This document shows, in pieces, positions 1 to 7,227 of a DNA stretch of 64,000 nucleotides; position 1 is the first letter of the stretch, and each line of letters begins with the position of its first letter. Origin of the DNA: Pseudomonadota bacterium (lineage in GTDB: Bacteria; Pseudomonadota; Gammaproteobacteria; Steroidobacterales; Steroidobacteraceae); assembly GCA_025355105.1 (NCBI GenBank), contig JANYAE010000113.1, positions 1 to 64,000 of the forward strand, read 5' to 3'. Both the position numbers and the translations under genes were made by a program. The notes beneath the pieces are model-generated. The model saw only the letters and a list, made by a program, of their open reading frames with translations. It had not been told where the DNA came from and did not search any database.

Positions 1-327
1 CGCGGCCGCCGGCGGGGCGGCAGCTTCCGGTGCCAGCGTGTGGAAGCTCGCGCGCGCGACCGCGATCCGCGACGGGGCGCCGAGCGGGTCGCTGCAGCTG
101 CCGCGGACCTTGAGGTCATCGCGGGCACCGCTGGCGAGCAGCAGCAGCTTGACCTTGTCGGCGATGCCGTCACACGAGTAATGACTCGTGAAACCGGCGT
201 ACGAGAAGGTGTATTCGTGCTTTTGCCAGACGCCGGCGGCCGGCAGCTCCTCCGGGGCCGCCGCCGCCGCGAGCGGCAGACCGGCGGCGCACGCCAGCAT
301 CGTCCGTTTCAGAGTCGCGATCCGCAT
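1..327 (-). CDS. Secreted protein of unknown function, C-terminus cut by window edge
   Basis: The gene runs leftward off the window; only its first 109 codons are present. The protein starts MRIATLKRTMLACAAG and has a typical Sec signal peptide ending near an Ala-rich stretch around residue 25. The mature part begins with Trp-Gln-Lys-His and includes the segments TSHYSCDG and VRGSCSD, so two cysteines about 30 residues apart could form a disulfide in the periplasm. A very good ribosome binding site (AGGAGGGAG) lies 5-6 nt before the ATG, which fixes the start. It is divergent from the kynurenine operon. I do not recognise a characterised family; it looks like a short conserved periplasmic protein. 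The coding call is solid, the function unknown. Confidence 0.75.
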   Translation of the reverse strand, partial: MRIATLKRTMLACAAGLPLAAAAAPEELPAAGVWQKHEYTFSYAGFTSHYSCDGIADKVKLLLLASGARDDLKVRGSCSDPLGAPSRIAVARASFHTLAPEAAAPPAAA

Positions 328-387
328 GGCCGCTCCCTCCTGCAAGTTCCAATGGCGTGACTTTTCGACCGTGCCGGCGCGCAGCGG

Positions 388-418
388 TTCCGGCCCGCGC
401 GGGCGCCGTGGCTATAAT
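388..418 (+). promoter_or_regulatory. Possible promoter of the kynurenine operon
   Basis: A perfect TATAAT lies at 413-418 in an otherwise GC-rich divergent intergenic region. The best -35 is TTCCGG at 388-393 with a 19-nt spacer, which is weak. Transcription would start near 425, leaving only about 10 nt before the ATG at 435, so the leader would be very short, with GAGG at 423-426 as ribosome binding site. The opposite strand of the same box (TATAGC/CATTAT) could serve the divergent secreted-protein gene. Confidence 0.3.
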
Positions 419-434
419 GGCCGAGGTACCCCCG

Positions 435-965
435 ATGCGCCCCACTCCGCCGTTCAACCTGCAGCACTGGATCGAGGCGCACCGCCATGCGCTCGTGCCG
501 CCGGTCGCCAACCGCCAGGTGTTCCCGGCCGGCGACTTCATCATCATGGTCGTCGGTGGTCCCAACGCGCGCCGGGACTACCACGTTGACCCAGGGGCCG
601 AATTCTTCTACCAGCTCGAGGGCACGCTGACGCTGAAGACCGTGCAGGACAGCCGGCCGGTGGACTACGCGGTCGGCCCCGGCGAGGTGTTCCTGCTGCC
701 GCCGCGGGTGCCGCATTCGCCGCAGCGGCCGGCAGGCTCGCTCGGCCTGGTGGTCGAGCGGCGCCGTGACCCGGGCGAGCGCGACGGGGTGCAGTGGTAC
801 TGCCCCGGCTGCCATGCGCTGCTGTACGAGGAGAGCTTCCCGTTGTCCGACATCGAGACCGAACTGCAGCCGGTGTTCGTGCGCTTCTACGCCGACCGCG
901 GCCGCCGCACCTGCCGCGGCTGCGGCACGGTGCTCGAGCCGCCGGCGACGCCGTCGCCGCGATGA
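435..965 (+). CDS. nbaC: 3-hydroxyanthranilate 3,4-dioxygenase
   Basis: This cytoplasmic non-heme iron enzyme opens the ring of 3-hydroxyanthranilate to 2-amino-3-carboxymuconate semialdehyde, which cyclises to quinolinate for NAD or is degraded. The 176-residue protein has the cupin iron ligands H50, E56 and H94, one residue off the numbering of the Cupriavidus enzyme. At the C-terminus it has the second, rubredoxin-like iron site of the bacterial family, with CxxC pairs C123/C126 and C160/C163. The ATG at 435 is preferred because the protein then begins with the family-typical PPFNLQHWIEAHR and GAGG lies upstream; ATG 417 would overlap the -10 box. Its stop overlaps the start of the next gene (ATGA). 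First gene of the kynurenine operon. Confidence 0.95.
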   Translation: MRPTPPFNLQHWIEAHRHALVPPVANRQVFPAGDFIIMVVGGPNARRDYHVDPGAEFFYQLEGTLTLKTVQDSRPVDYAVGPGEVFLLPPRVPHSPQRPAGSLGLVVERRRDPGERDGVQWYCPGCHALLYEESFPLSDIETELQPVFVRFYADRGRRTCRGCGTVLEPPATPSPR

Positions 966-1786
966 GCGAGGTCCTCCTGAGCCGCGGCGGGCAGCGCTAC
1001 GTTGCGGACCTCTCGAACCCGCTGTCGATCGCCATGCCGCTCGACTTCGACGGCGTTCAGCCGAACCACTTCGGCGCGCCGCGGGCGCACGCGCAGCCGC
1101 TCGCGGCCGCCGGCTTCGTCGGCGACGTCCGCACCGGCGGCAGCGTCAACTGCGAACGGCTGTCGATCGTGCCGCACTGCAACGGCACGCACACCGAGTG
1201 CGTCGGCCACGTCACGACCGACCGCATCGCCGTGCACGAGGTGTTGCGCGGCGGGCTGTCGATCGCCCGGCTGGTGTCGGTGCGCGCGACGCCGATCGGC
1301 GCGAGCGGCGAGCCGGCGGACCCGGACGCGACGCCGGGCGAGCCGGTGATCACGGCCGCCGCGCTCGGCGCGGCGCTCGCCGCGCTGCCGGGCGAGTCGG
1401 AGGCACTGATCGTGCGCACGCTACCGAACGACGCCAGCAAGCTCGGTCGGCGCTACGAGGGCGCGGCGCCGGCACCGTACCTGACGCCGGACGCGGCGGC
1501 GCTGCTGGTCGCCGCCAACGTCCGCCACCTCGTCGTCGACCTGCCCTCGCTCGATCGCGCCGCCGACGGCGGGCGGCTGGTGGCCCACCGCCTGTTCTGG
1601 GGCCTGCCGCCGGGGGCCCGGCGCGCGCACGACGCGACGCGCCGCGACGCGACCGTCACCGAGCTCGCCTGGATCGCGCCGACCGTGCACGACGGCTGGT
1701 ACATGCTGGACCTGCAGCTGCCGGCGTTCATGAGCGATGCCGCGCCGAGCCGCCCGATCCTGTACCCGGTACGACCGCATGACTGA
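962..1786 (+). CDS. Cyclase-family hydrolase, probable kynurenine formamidase
   Basis: A 274-residue protein of the metal-dependent cyclase/arylformamidase family (PF04199). The metal-binding signature reads HCNGTHTE, close to the family HxGTHxD. In bacterial kynurenine clusters this family (KynB) hydrolyses N-formylkynurenine to kynurenine and formate, and its position between the dioxygenase and kynureninase genes supports that role. It is longer than typical KynB (about 210 residues) and begins with extra sequence (LSNPLSIAMPLDFDGVQPNHFGAP), so it belongs to a divergent subgroup and the exact substrate is inferred from context. The start ATG overlaps the upstream stop, and its own stop lies 8 nt inside kynU, implying translational coupling. 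Confidence 0.8.
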   Translation: MSEVLLSRGGQRYVADLSNPLSIAMPLDFDGVQPNHFGAPRAHAQPLAAAGFVGDVRTGGSVNCERLSIVPHCNGTHTECVGHVTTDRIAVHEVLRGGLSIARLVSVRATPIGASGEPADPDATPGEPVITAAALGAALAALPGESEALIVRTLPNDASKLGRRYEGAAPAPYLTPDAAALLVAANVRHLVVDLPSLDRAADGGRLVAHRLFWGLPPGARRAHDATRRDATVTELAWIAPTVHDGWYMLDLQLPAFMSDAAPSRPILYPVRPHD

Positions 1787-3053
1787 GGCCGCGACGGAAG
1801 CGCGCGCGCTGGACCGCGGCGACGCGCTGGCGCCGTTGCGCGACCGCTTCCAGCTGCCGCTGGCGCCGGATGGCGAGCCGGCGATCTACCTCTGCGGCAA
1901 CTCGCTCGGACCCATGCCGCTGGCCGCGCCGGCCCGCGTGCAGGAGGTGCTCGAGCACTGGGCCACGCTCGCGGTGCGCGGCCACCACGGCGGTCCGGAT
2001 CCCTGGATGCACTTCCACGAGCGCTTCGCCGCGCCGCTCGGACGGCTGGTCGGCGCCGCGCCGGGCGAAGTCGTGGCGATGAACACGCTGACGGTGAACC
2101 TGCACCTGATGCTCGTCAGCTTCTACCGCCCGACCGCGACGCGGCACCGCATCCTGATCGAGCGCTCGTCATTCCCCTCCGATCGCTACGCGGTCGTCTC
2201 GCAGCTGCGCTTCCACGGCCACGCGCCGCAGCAGTCGCTGATCGAGGTCAGCCCGCGCCCCGGCGAGGAGTTGCTGCGGACCGACGATCTCATCGCGGCG
2301 ATCGAGCGCGAGGGCGAGGCGCTCGCGCTGGTGCTGCTGCCGGGCGTCCAGTACCTGACCGGCCAGGTGCTCGACGTCCCGGCCATCACGCGCGTCGCGC
2401 GCCGTCACGGCGCGCTGGTCGGCTGGGACCTCGCCCACGCGATCGGCAACGTGCCGGTCGAACTGCACGATGCCTGCGCCGACTTCGCCGTCTGGTGCCA
2501 CTACAAGTACCTGTGCGGCGGGCCCGGCGCGACCGCCGGCGCCTTCGTCCACGAACGCCACGGACACGGCACGACACTGCCGCGCTTCGCCGGCTGGTGG
2601 GGTCACGATGCCGCGACCCGCTTCGCGATGGGGCCGGACTTCGTGCCGATGGCCGGCGCCGAAGGCTGGCAACTGTCGAACCCGCCGGTGCTCGCGCTGG
2701 CGCCGCTGATCGCTGCCCTCGAGGCCTTTGACACCGCCGGCATGGCGGCGCTGCGCGCCAAATCGCTCGCGCTGACCGCGTTCGCGCGGCGCCTGATCGA
2801 GGAACGTCTGGCTGGCCGCATCACGATCGTCACCCCGGCCGCCGATGGCGACCGCGGCTGCCAGCTGTCGCTGCGCGTCGTCGGCGGCGCGAGCCGGGGG
2901 CGGCATGCCTTCGCCAGCCTCAGCGCGCGCGGCGTGATCGGCGACTGGCGCGAGCCGGACGTAATCCGGCTGGCACCGGCGCCGCTCTACAACCGCTTCG
3001 CCGAGGTCGAGCGCGCCATCGCGGTGCTCGAAACGGCGCTTCCGCCGTCTTGA
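1779..3053 (+). CDS. kynU: Kynureninase
   Basis: PLP enzyme cleaving kynurenine or 3-hydroxykynurenine to (3-hydroxy)anthranilate and alanine. The 424-residue product has the usual length and the aspartate-aminotransferase fold. Visible marks are YLCGNSLG near residue 40, the phosphate-binding region TVNLHLM, the Asp of GWDLAHA that holds the pyridine nitrogen, and the Schiff-base lysine K243 in HYKYLCGGPGA. Together with the flanking 3-monooxygenase and 3-hydroxyanthranilate dioxygenase it would act on 3-hydroxykynurenine. It starts 8 nt inside the formamidase gene and ends overlapping the TTG of the next gene. Confidence 0.96.
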   Translation: MTEAATEARALDRGDALAPLRDRFQLPLAPDGEPAIYLCGNSLGPMPLAAPARVQEVLEHWATLAVRGHHGGPDPWMHFHERFAAPLGRLVGAAPGEVVAMNTLTVNLHLMLVSFYRPTATRHRILIERSSFPSDRYAVVSQLRFHGHAPQQSLIEVSPRPGEELLRTDDLIAAIEREGEALALVLLPGVQYLTGQVLDVPAITRVARRHGALVGWDLAHAIGNVPVELHDACADFAVWCHYKYLCGGPGATAGAFVHERHGHGTTLPRFAGWWGHDAATRFAMGPDFVPMAGAEGWQLSNPPVLALAPLIAALEAFDTAGMAALRAKSLALTAFARRLIEERLAGRITIVTPAADGDRGCQLSLRVVGGASRGRHAFASLSARGVIGDWREPDVIRLAPAPLYNRFAEVERAIAVLETALPPS

Positions 3054-4414
3054 GCGACCCGGTCGTCATCCTCGGCGGCGGTTGCACCGGCCCGCTGCTC
3101 GGCCTGCTGCTGGCGCGCCGCGGCCACACGGTGCGCCTCTATGAACGGCGCGCTGACGCGCGCCGCGTGCAGCTCCCGGCCGGGCGCTCGATCAACCTCG
3201 CGCTCGCGGCCCGCGGCATCGCCGCACTCGAGCGCGCCGGCGTCGTCGAGGCCGTTCGCCCGCTGCTGGTCCCGATGCGCGGCCGCATGGTGCACGACCT
3301 TGCCGGTGAGCCGCGCTTCCTGCGCTACGGCCAGCGGCCGCACGAGCTGCTGTACGCGGTGTCGCGCGCCGATCTCAATCGCGTGCTGGTGGACGCCGCC
3401 GAGGCGGCCGGCGTCCAGTTTCACTTCGAGCACGCCTGCCGCGGCGCCGACTTCACGCGCGGCCAGGTCGAGATCGAGGACCTAGTGGCGGGGCTGCGAT
3501 TCGAACTGCCGCTCGCGGCGGTGCTGGCCGCCGACGGCTCGGGTTCGGCGCTGCGCCAGGCGATGGTCGGCGCAGGTCTCGCCAGCGCCCGCGAGGAGAC
3601 GCTGGCGCACCGCTACAAGGAACTCACCATCCCCGCCGGCCGCGACGGTCGCCACCAGCTGGCGCTCGGCGCGCTGCACATCTGGCCGCGTGGCGGCCAC
3701 ATGCTGATCGCGCTGCCAAACGTCGACGGCACGTTCACGGCGACGCTGTTCCTGCCGGCCGAGGGCGGGCCGGTCAGCTTCGCGTCGCTCGCGCCGGCCG
3801 GGGCCGCGCGGCGGCTGTTCGAGCGCGATTTCCCCGGCGTGCTGGCGCTGGTCGCGGACCTCGAGGCGCAATACGCGGCCAATCCCGTCGGACGCATGTC
3901 GACCGTCTATGCCGCGCCCTGGCACGCGGGCGGCCGGGCGCTGCTGATCGGCGACGCCGCGCACGCCATCGTGCCGTTTCACGGCCAGGGGATGAACTGC
4001 GCGTTCGAGGACTGCCGCGTGCTCGACGAGCTGTTGGCCACGGCGCCGGACTGGCAGACCCGCTTCGCGCGCTTCGACGCGCTGCGACGCGAGGACACCG
4101 CGGCGATCGCCCGCATGGCGATCGAGAACTACACCGAGATGCGCGACACGGTCCGCGACCCGTCGTTCGCGCTGCAGAAGGAGCTGTCGCTCGAGCTTGA
4201 GCGGCGCCACCCGGAGCGCTTCATCCCGCGCTACTCGATGGTCATGTTTCACTCCGAGATCCCGTACGCCGAGGCCGAGCGGCGCGGCGCCATCCAGGCG
4301 CGGCTGCTCGATGAGGCGACGCGCGGCTGCACGCGGCTCGGCGACGTCCGGCTGGCGCCGCTCGAGGCCGCCATCACCGCGCAGCTGGCCCCGATCGCGC
4401 CGCCCGGCGCCTGA
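3050..4414 (+). CDS. kmo: Kynurenine 3-monooxygenase
   Basis: FAD-dependent aromatic hydroxylase converting L-kynurenine to 3-hydroxykynurenine with NADPH and O2. The 454-residue protein has the N-terminal dinucleotide fold (GGGCTGPLLG), the conserved Arg/Tyr region LLYAVSRADLN, and the second FAD motif GDAAHAIVPFHGQGMN from residue 301. The start is TTG, sharing bases with the kynU stop (TTGA); no better start exists that would not lose the FAD loop. The last 41 nt overlap the 3' end of folA on the other strand. No tryptophan dioxygenase gene is in the window, so the first pathway step must be encoded elsewhere. Confidence 0.95.
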   Translation: MSDPVVILGGGCTGPLLGLLLARRGHTVRLYERRADARRVQLPAGRSINLALAARGIAALERAGVVEAVRPLLVPMRGRMVHDLAGEPRFLRYGQRPHELLYAVSRADLNRVLVDAAEAAGVQFHFEHACRGADFTRGQVEIEDLVAGLRFELPLAAVLAADGSGSALRQAMVGAGLASAREETLAHRYKELTIPAGRDGRHQLALGALHIWPRGGHMLIALPNVDGTFTATLFLPAEGGPVSFASLAPAGAARRLFERDFPGVLALVADLEAQYAANPVGRMSTVYAAPWHAGGRALLIGDAAHAIVPFHGQGMNCAFEDCRVLDELLATAPDWQTRFARFDALRREDTAAIARMAIENYTEMRDTVRDPSFALQKELSLELERRHPERFIPRYSMVMFHSEIPYAEAERRGAIQARLLDEATRGCTRLGDVRLAPLEAAITAQLAPIAPPGA

Positions 4415-4913
4415 GCGTGACAAAGCTGTAGGCGTACGCGTGACGCTCGTCAGCCGGATGCGCCTCGCGCGAGACCTCCTGCCAGTCCTCGCGGCGCCAC
4501 GCCGGGAAGTGCGCGTCGCCCTCGAGCTCCGCGTCGACCTCGGTCAGGTGCAGGACGTCGGCCTCGGCGAGCACGGCGCGATACAGCTGCGCACCGCCGA
4601 TCACCATCAGCCGGTCGGCACCGCTCGCGGCCGCATGCGCCTCGGCGAGCGAATGGACGACGCTGGCGCCGGCCGCCCGGAAGTCGCGGTCGCGGGTCAG
4701 CACGATGTTCAGCCGGCCGGGCAGCGGGCGGCCGATGCTGTCCCAGGTACGCCGCCCCATCAGGATCGGGTGGCCGAGCGTCACGCGCTTGAAGTGGGCG
4801 AGATCCGCCGGCAGACGCCACGGCAGGCCGTTGTCGCGACCGATGACGCCGTTGCGGGCCGCGGCGACGACGAGTTCCAGACTGGGACGTGCGACACGGG
4901 TCTCGATTGACAT
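4374..4913 (-). CDS. folA: Dihydrofolate reductase
   Basis: Reduces dihydrofolate to tetrahydrofolate with NADPH in the cytoplasm, restoring the folate oxidised by thymidylate synthase (thyA is also in this window). The 179-residue protein shows the family signature: GVIGRDNGLPWRLPADL with the active-site acid, MGRRTWDSIG for NADPH binding, and MVIGGAQLYR before the C-terminal strands. The ATG at 4913 gives a dozen residues more than E. coli FolA before the first strand and has no strong Shine-Dalgarno, so the exact start is less sure. It is convergent with kmo and overlaps it by 41 nt. A reasonable promoter lies at 4961-4990. Confidence 0.95.
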   Translation of the reverse strand: MSIETRVARPSLELVVAAARNGVIGRDNGLPWRLPADLAHFKRVTLGHPILMGRRTWDSIGRPLPGRLNIVLTRDRDFRAAGASVVHSLAEAHAAASGADRLMVIGGAQLYRAVLAEADVLHLTEVDAELEGDAHFPAWRREDWQEVSREAHPADERHAYAYSFVTLRRRAARSGPAAR

Positions 4914-4960
4914 AAGGAACCGGAACTGTGAAGTGTTCGCTGCCTGTCGCAGTCCTGCCC

Positions 4961-4990
4961 TTTATATCCTGCTGCTGCACCTGACGTCAT
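4961..4990 (-). promoter_or_regulatory. Probable folA promoter
   Basis: Read on the minus strand, ATGACG (4985-4990) and TATAAA (4961-4966) form a sigma-70 type promoter with an 18-nt spacer. Transcription would begin near 4954, giving a leader of about 40 nt to the folA ATG at 4913. This is the only AT-rich patch in the gap. Confidence 0.45.
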
Positions 4991-5071
4991 GGCGCCCGGA
5001 TGGCGCGGTCAGGGGCAGATCCTGGTGACGGACCGGCAAGCACCGCACTGACGCGGACCCTTGCGATCCAG

Positions 5072-5110
5072 GCCGCCGCGGCAGCGTGTTGGCTCCCGCG
5101 GCGGCTTTTT
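5072..5110 (+). terminator. Intrinsic terminator in the folA-coaX gap
   Basis: A perfect 10-bp GC stem (5072-5081 with 5096-5105), a 14-nt loop and five T directly after it give a textbook rho-independent terminator on the plus strand. No plus-strand gene lies between kmo (ends 4414) and this hairpin. It may end kynurenine-operon transcripts that have read antisense through folA, end an unannotated small RNA, or attenuate coaX. The rest of the 312-nt gap (4914-5225) holds the folA promoter and a small inverted repeat around 4981-5013 (CTGAC...GTCAG enclosing GCGCC/GGCGC). I see no gene in it. Confidence 0.65.
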
Positions 5111-5225
5111 CGCGGCCCGTGCCCCGGCCGCCGGCTGACGGGCCGGCACCTCAAGCCGAGCGGCTGCGCTGCGCCCCGTCCGGCCGCCCGCCGCAGTGCG
5201 GCAAGATCGCCTAGACTCTCCGGCC

Positions 5226-5954
5226 ATGATTCTCTTGCTCGACGTCGGCAACACCCGCGTCAAGTGGGCTTGGCTCGAGTACCTCGAGATCGCCCCGTCA
5301 GGGGCGGTCGCGCACGACGCCACCCACCGCAGCTGGCAGGGCGAGATCGAGGCGGACGGCCACCAGCCCTCGCGCATCGTCGTCGCCAATGTCGCTGGCC
5401 CCGCGTTCGCCGCGGCGCTGACGCTGTGGTCGCGCGACCACTACGCGGTGGAGCCCGAGTTCATCCTCGCGCGCGACCGCCTGCTCGGCGTCACCAACGG
5501 CTACCTGCGGCCCGCGGCGCTCGGTGTCGACCGCTGGCTGGCGCTGATCGCGGCGTGGCGCAGCGCGCCCCGTGCGACGCTGGTGGTCAACAGCGGCACC
5601 GCGCTCACCGTCGATACCGTCGACGGCGGCGGCCGGCATCGCGGCGGGCTGATCCTGCCAGGCGTGCAGATGCTGTCCGAGAGCCGTGCGCCGTGGGCAG
5701 CAGGTGCCGAGCTGCTGGCCGGGCGAGCGCTGGCGGGACTCCCGCGCGACCCGGTGCCGCTGACGCTCGCGGCACTGGCCGACCGCGCCTACGAGGCTTT
5801 CGCGCGCGACGTCGGCCCGGCGCCGCGCTTCATCCTGACCGGCGGCGACTCCCAGCTGCTGGACCCGCACCTGTCGCAGCCGGTCGAGATCGTCCCCGAC
5901 CTCGTGCTCACCGGGCTCGCGATCGTCGCGACCAGCGGGCAAGCCGGTGGCTGA
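5226..5954 (+). CDS. coaX: Type III pantothenate kinase
   Basis: Phosphorylates pantothenate in the first step of coenzyme A synthesis. The 242-residue protein has the three marks of the CoaX (ASKHA-fold) family: DVGNTRVKW at the N-terminus for ATP phosphate binding, GVDRWLALIAA, and NSGTALTVDTVDGGG with the catalytic acidic residues. The start at 5226 directly precedes the first strand; there is no strong ribosome binding site. Its last codons overlap the next gene by 8 nt if that gene starts at GTG 5947. CoaX-type kinases are usual in Pseudomonas and Xanthomonas relatives, which fits the suggested host. Confidence 0.93.
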   Translation: MILLLDVGNTRVKWAWLEYLEIAPSGAVAHDATHRSWQGEIEADGHQPSRIVVANVAGPAFAAALTLWSRDHYAVEPEFILARDRLLGVTNGYLRPAALGVDRWLALIAAWRSAPRATLVVNSGTALTVDTVDGGGRHRGGLILPGVQMLSESRAPWAAGAELLAGRALAGLPRDPVPLTLAALADRAYEAFARDVGPAPRFILTGGDSQLLDPHLSQPVEIVPDLVLTGLAIVATSGQAGG

Positions 5955-7227
5955 GCCGATGCCGCGGCTGCTGGCGGCCATCGAGTCGCGCCGCGACGAG
6001 CTGGTCGCGCTCACCCAGCAACTGGTGCGCATTCCGACCACCAACCCGCCGGGCGAGGCCTACCGTGAATGCGCCGAAGCCATCGGCCGGCGGCTGGCGC
6101 GGCGCGGCTTTTCGGTGGAATACGTGCGCGGCCTCGGCACGCCGGGCGACAGCGACCGCTACCCGCGCATCAACGTCATCGCGCGCCGCGAGGGCACGCG
6201 CCCCGGCCGCTGCGTGCACTTCAACGGCCACATCGACGTTGTCGAGGCCGGCCGCGGCTGGAGCGTCGAGCCCTTCGCCGCGCTGGTTCGCGACGGCCGC
6301 ATCTACGGCCGCGGCAGCTGCGACATGAAGGGCGGACTCGCCGCCGCGATCGTCGCGGTCGAGGCGCTGCTCGACTCCGGCCTGCCGCTGCCCGGCGCGC
6401 TCGAGATCTCGGGCACGGTCGACGAGGAGTCCGGTGGCTACGGCGGCGTCGCCTACCTCGCCGAGCGCGGCTGGTTCGCCCCGACCCGCGTGCAGCACGT
6501 GATCATTCCAGAACCGCTCAACGTCGATCGGGTCTGCATCGGCCACCGTGGCGTGTGGTGGTCCGAAATTGAGACGCACGGCCGGATCGCGCACGGCTCG
6601 ATGCCGTTCCTCGGCGACTCCGCGATCCGCCACATGGGCGCCGTGCTCGAGCGTCTCGAGCACGAGCTGCTGCCGCGCCTCGCGACGCGCACCACGGTCA
6701 TGCCGGTCGTGCCACCGGCCGCGCGCCAGTCGACGCTCAACGTCAACTCCGTGCACGGCGGGCAGCCGGAAGGCTACGACGGCCTGCCGTCGCCGTGCGT
6801 CGCCGACTCGTGCCGCATCATCATCGACCGGCGCTTTCTGGTCGAGGAGACGCTCGAGGGCGTCAAGGGCGAGCTGCGCGAGCTGCTCGATCGACTGGCG
6901 GCCGAGCGGCCGGGCTTCCGCTACGAGCTGCGCGACCTGTTCGAGGTGCTGCCGGTGATGGCGGATCGCGCCGGACCCGTGGTGCAGGCGACGCTTGCGG
7001 CGGTGCGCGAGGTGCTCGGCCGCGAGGCCGAGGTCGTCTGCTCGCCCGGCACCTACGATCAGAAGCACATCGACCGGATCGGGCGCCTCAAGGACTGCAT
7101 CGCCTACGGCCCCGGCATCCTCGATCTCGCCCACCAGCCGGACGAGTTCGTGCTGATCGACGACCTCGTCGCCTCGGCGAAGGTCATGGCGGTTGCCGCG
7201 CACCGGCTGCTGACCCTCGACGCATGA
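5947..7227 (+). CDS. M20-family metallopeptidase/deacylase
   Basis: A 426-residue dinuclear zinc hydrolase of the ArgE/DapE/CPG2 type. Metal and catalytic residues are visible: H95 in NGHIDVV, D126 in GRGSCDMKGG, and the general base/metal pair E160-E161 in DEESGGYGG. Family members cleave N-acyl amino acids or dipeptides. Because it is translationally coupled to a Dpp-type importer, it more likely handles an imported peptide or acyl amino acid than serves arginine or lysine synthesis; the substrate cannot be read from sequence. The start could be GTG 5947 (overlapping coaX) or ATG 5959; neither has a clear ribosome binding site. Its stop overlaps the next ATG. Confidence 0.88.
   Translation: MAEPMPRLLAAIESRRDELVALTQQLVRIPTTNPPGEAYRECAEAIGRRLARRGFSVEYVRGLGTPGDSDRYPRINVIARREGTRPGRCVHFNGHIDVVEAGRGWSVEPFAALVRDGRIYGRGSCDMKGGLAAAIVAVEALLDSGLPLPGALEISGTVDEESGGYGGVAYLAERGWFAPTRVQHVIIPEPLNVDRVCIGHRGVWWSEIETHGRIAHGSMPFLGDSAIRHMGAVLERLEHELLPRLATRTTVMPVVPPAARQSTLNVNSVHGGQPEGYDGLPSPCVADSCRIIIDRRFLVEETLEGVKGELRELLDRLAAERPGFRYELRDLFEVLPVMADRAGPVVQATLAAVREVLGREAEVVCSPGTYDQKHIDRIGRLKDCIAYGPGILDLAHQPDEFVLIDDLVASAKVMAVAAHRLLTLDA

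Noticed and set aside
4930-5110. 6S RNA or SRP RNA in the folA-coaX gap
   Set aside because: I looked for conserved blocks of both (for example GGAAGGAAGCAGC of SRP RNA) and found none; only a terminator and a small inverted repeat are supportable.
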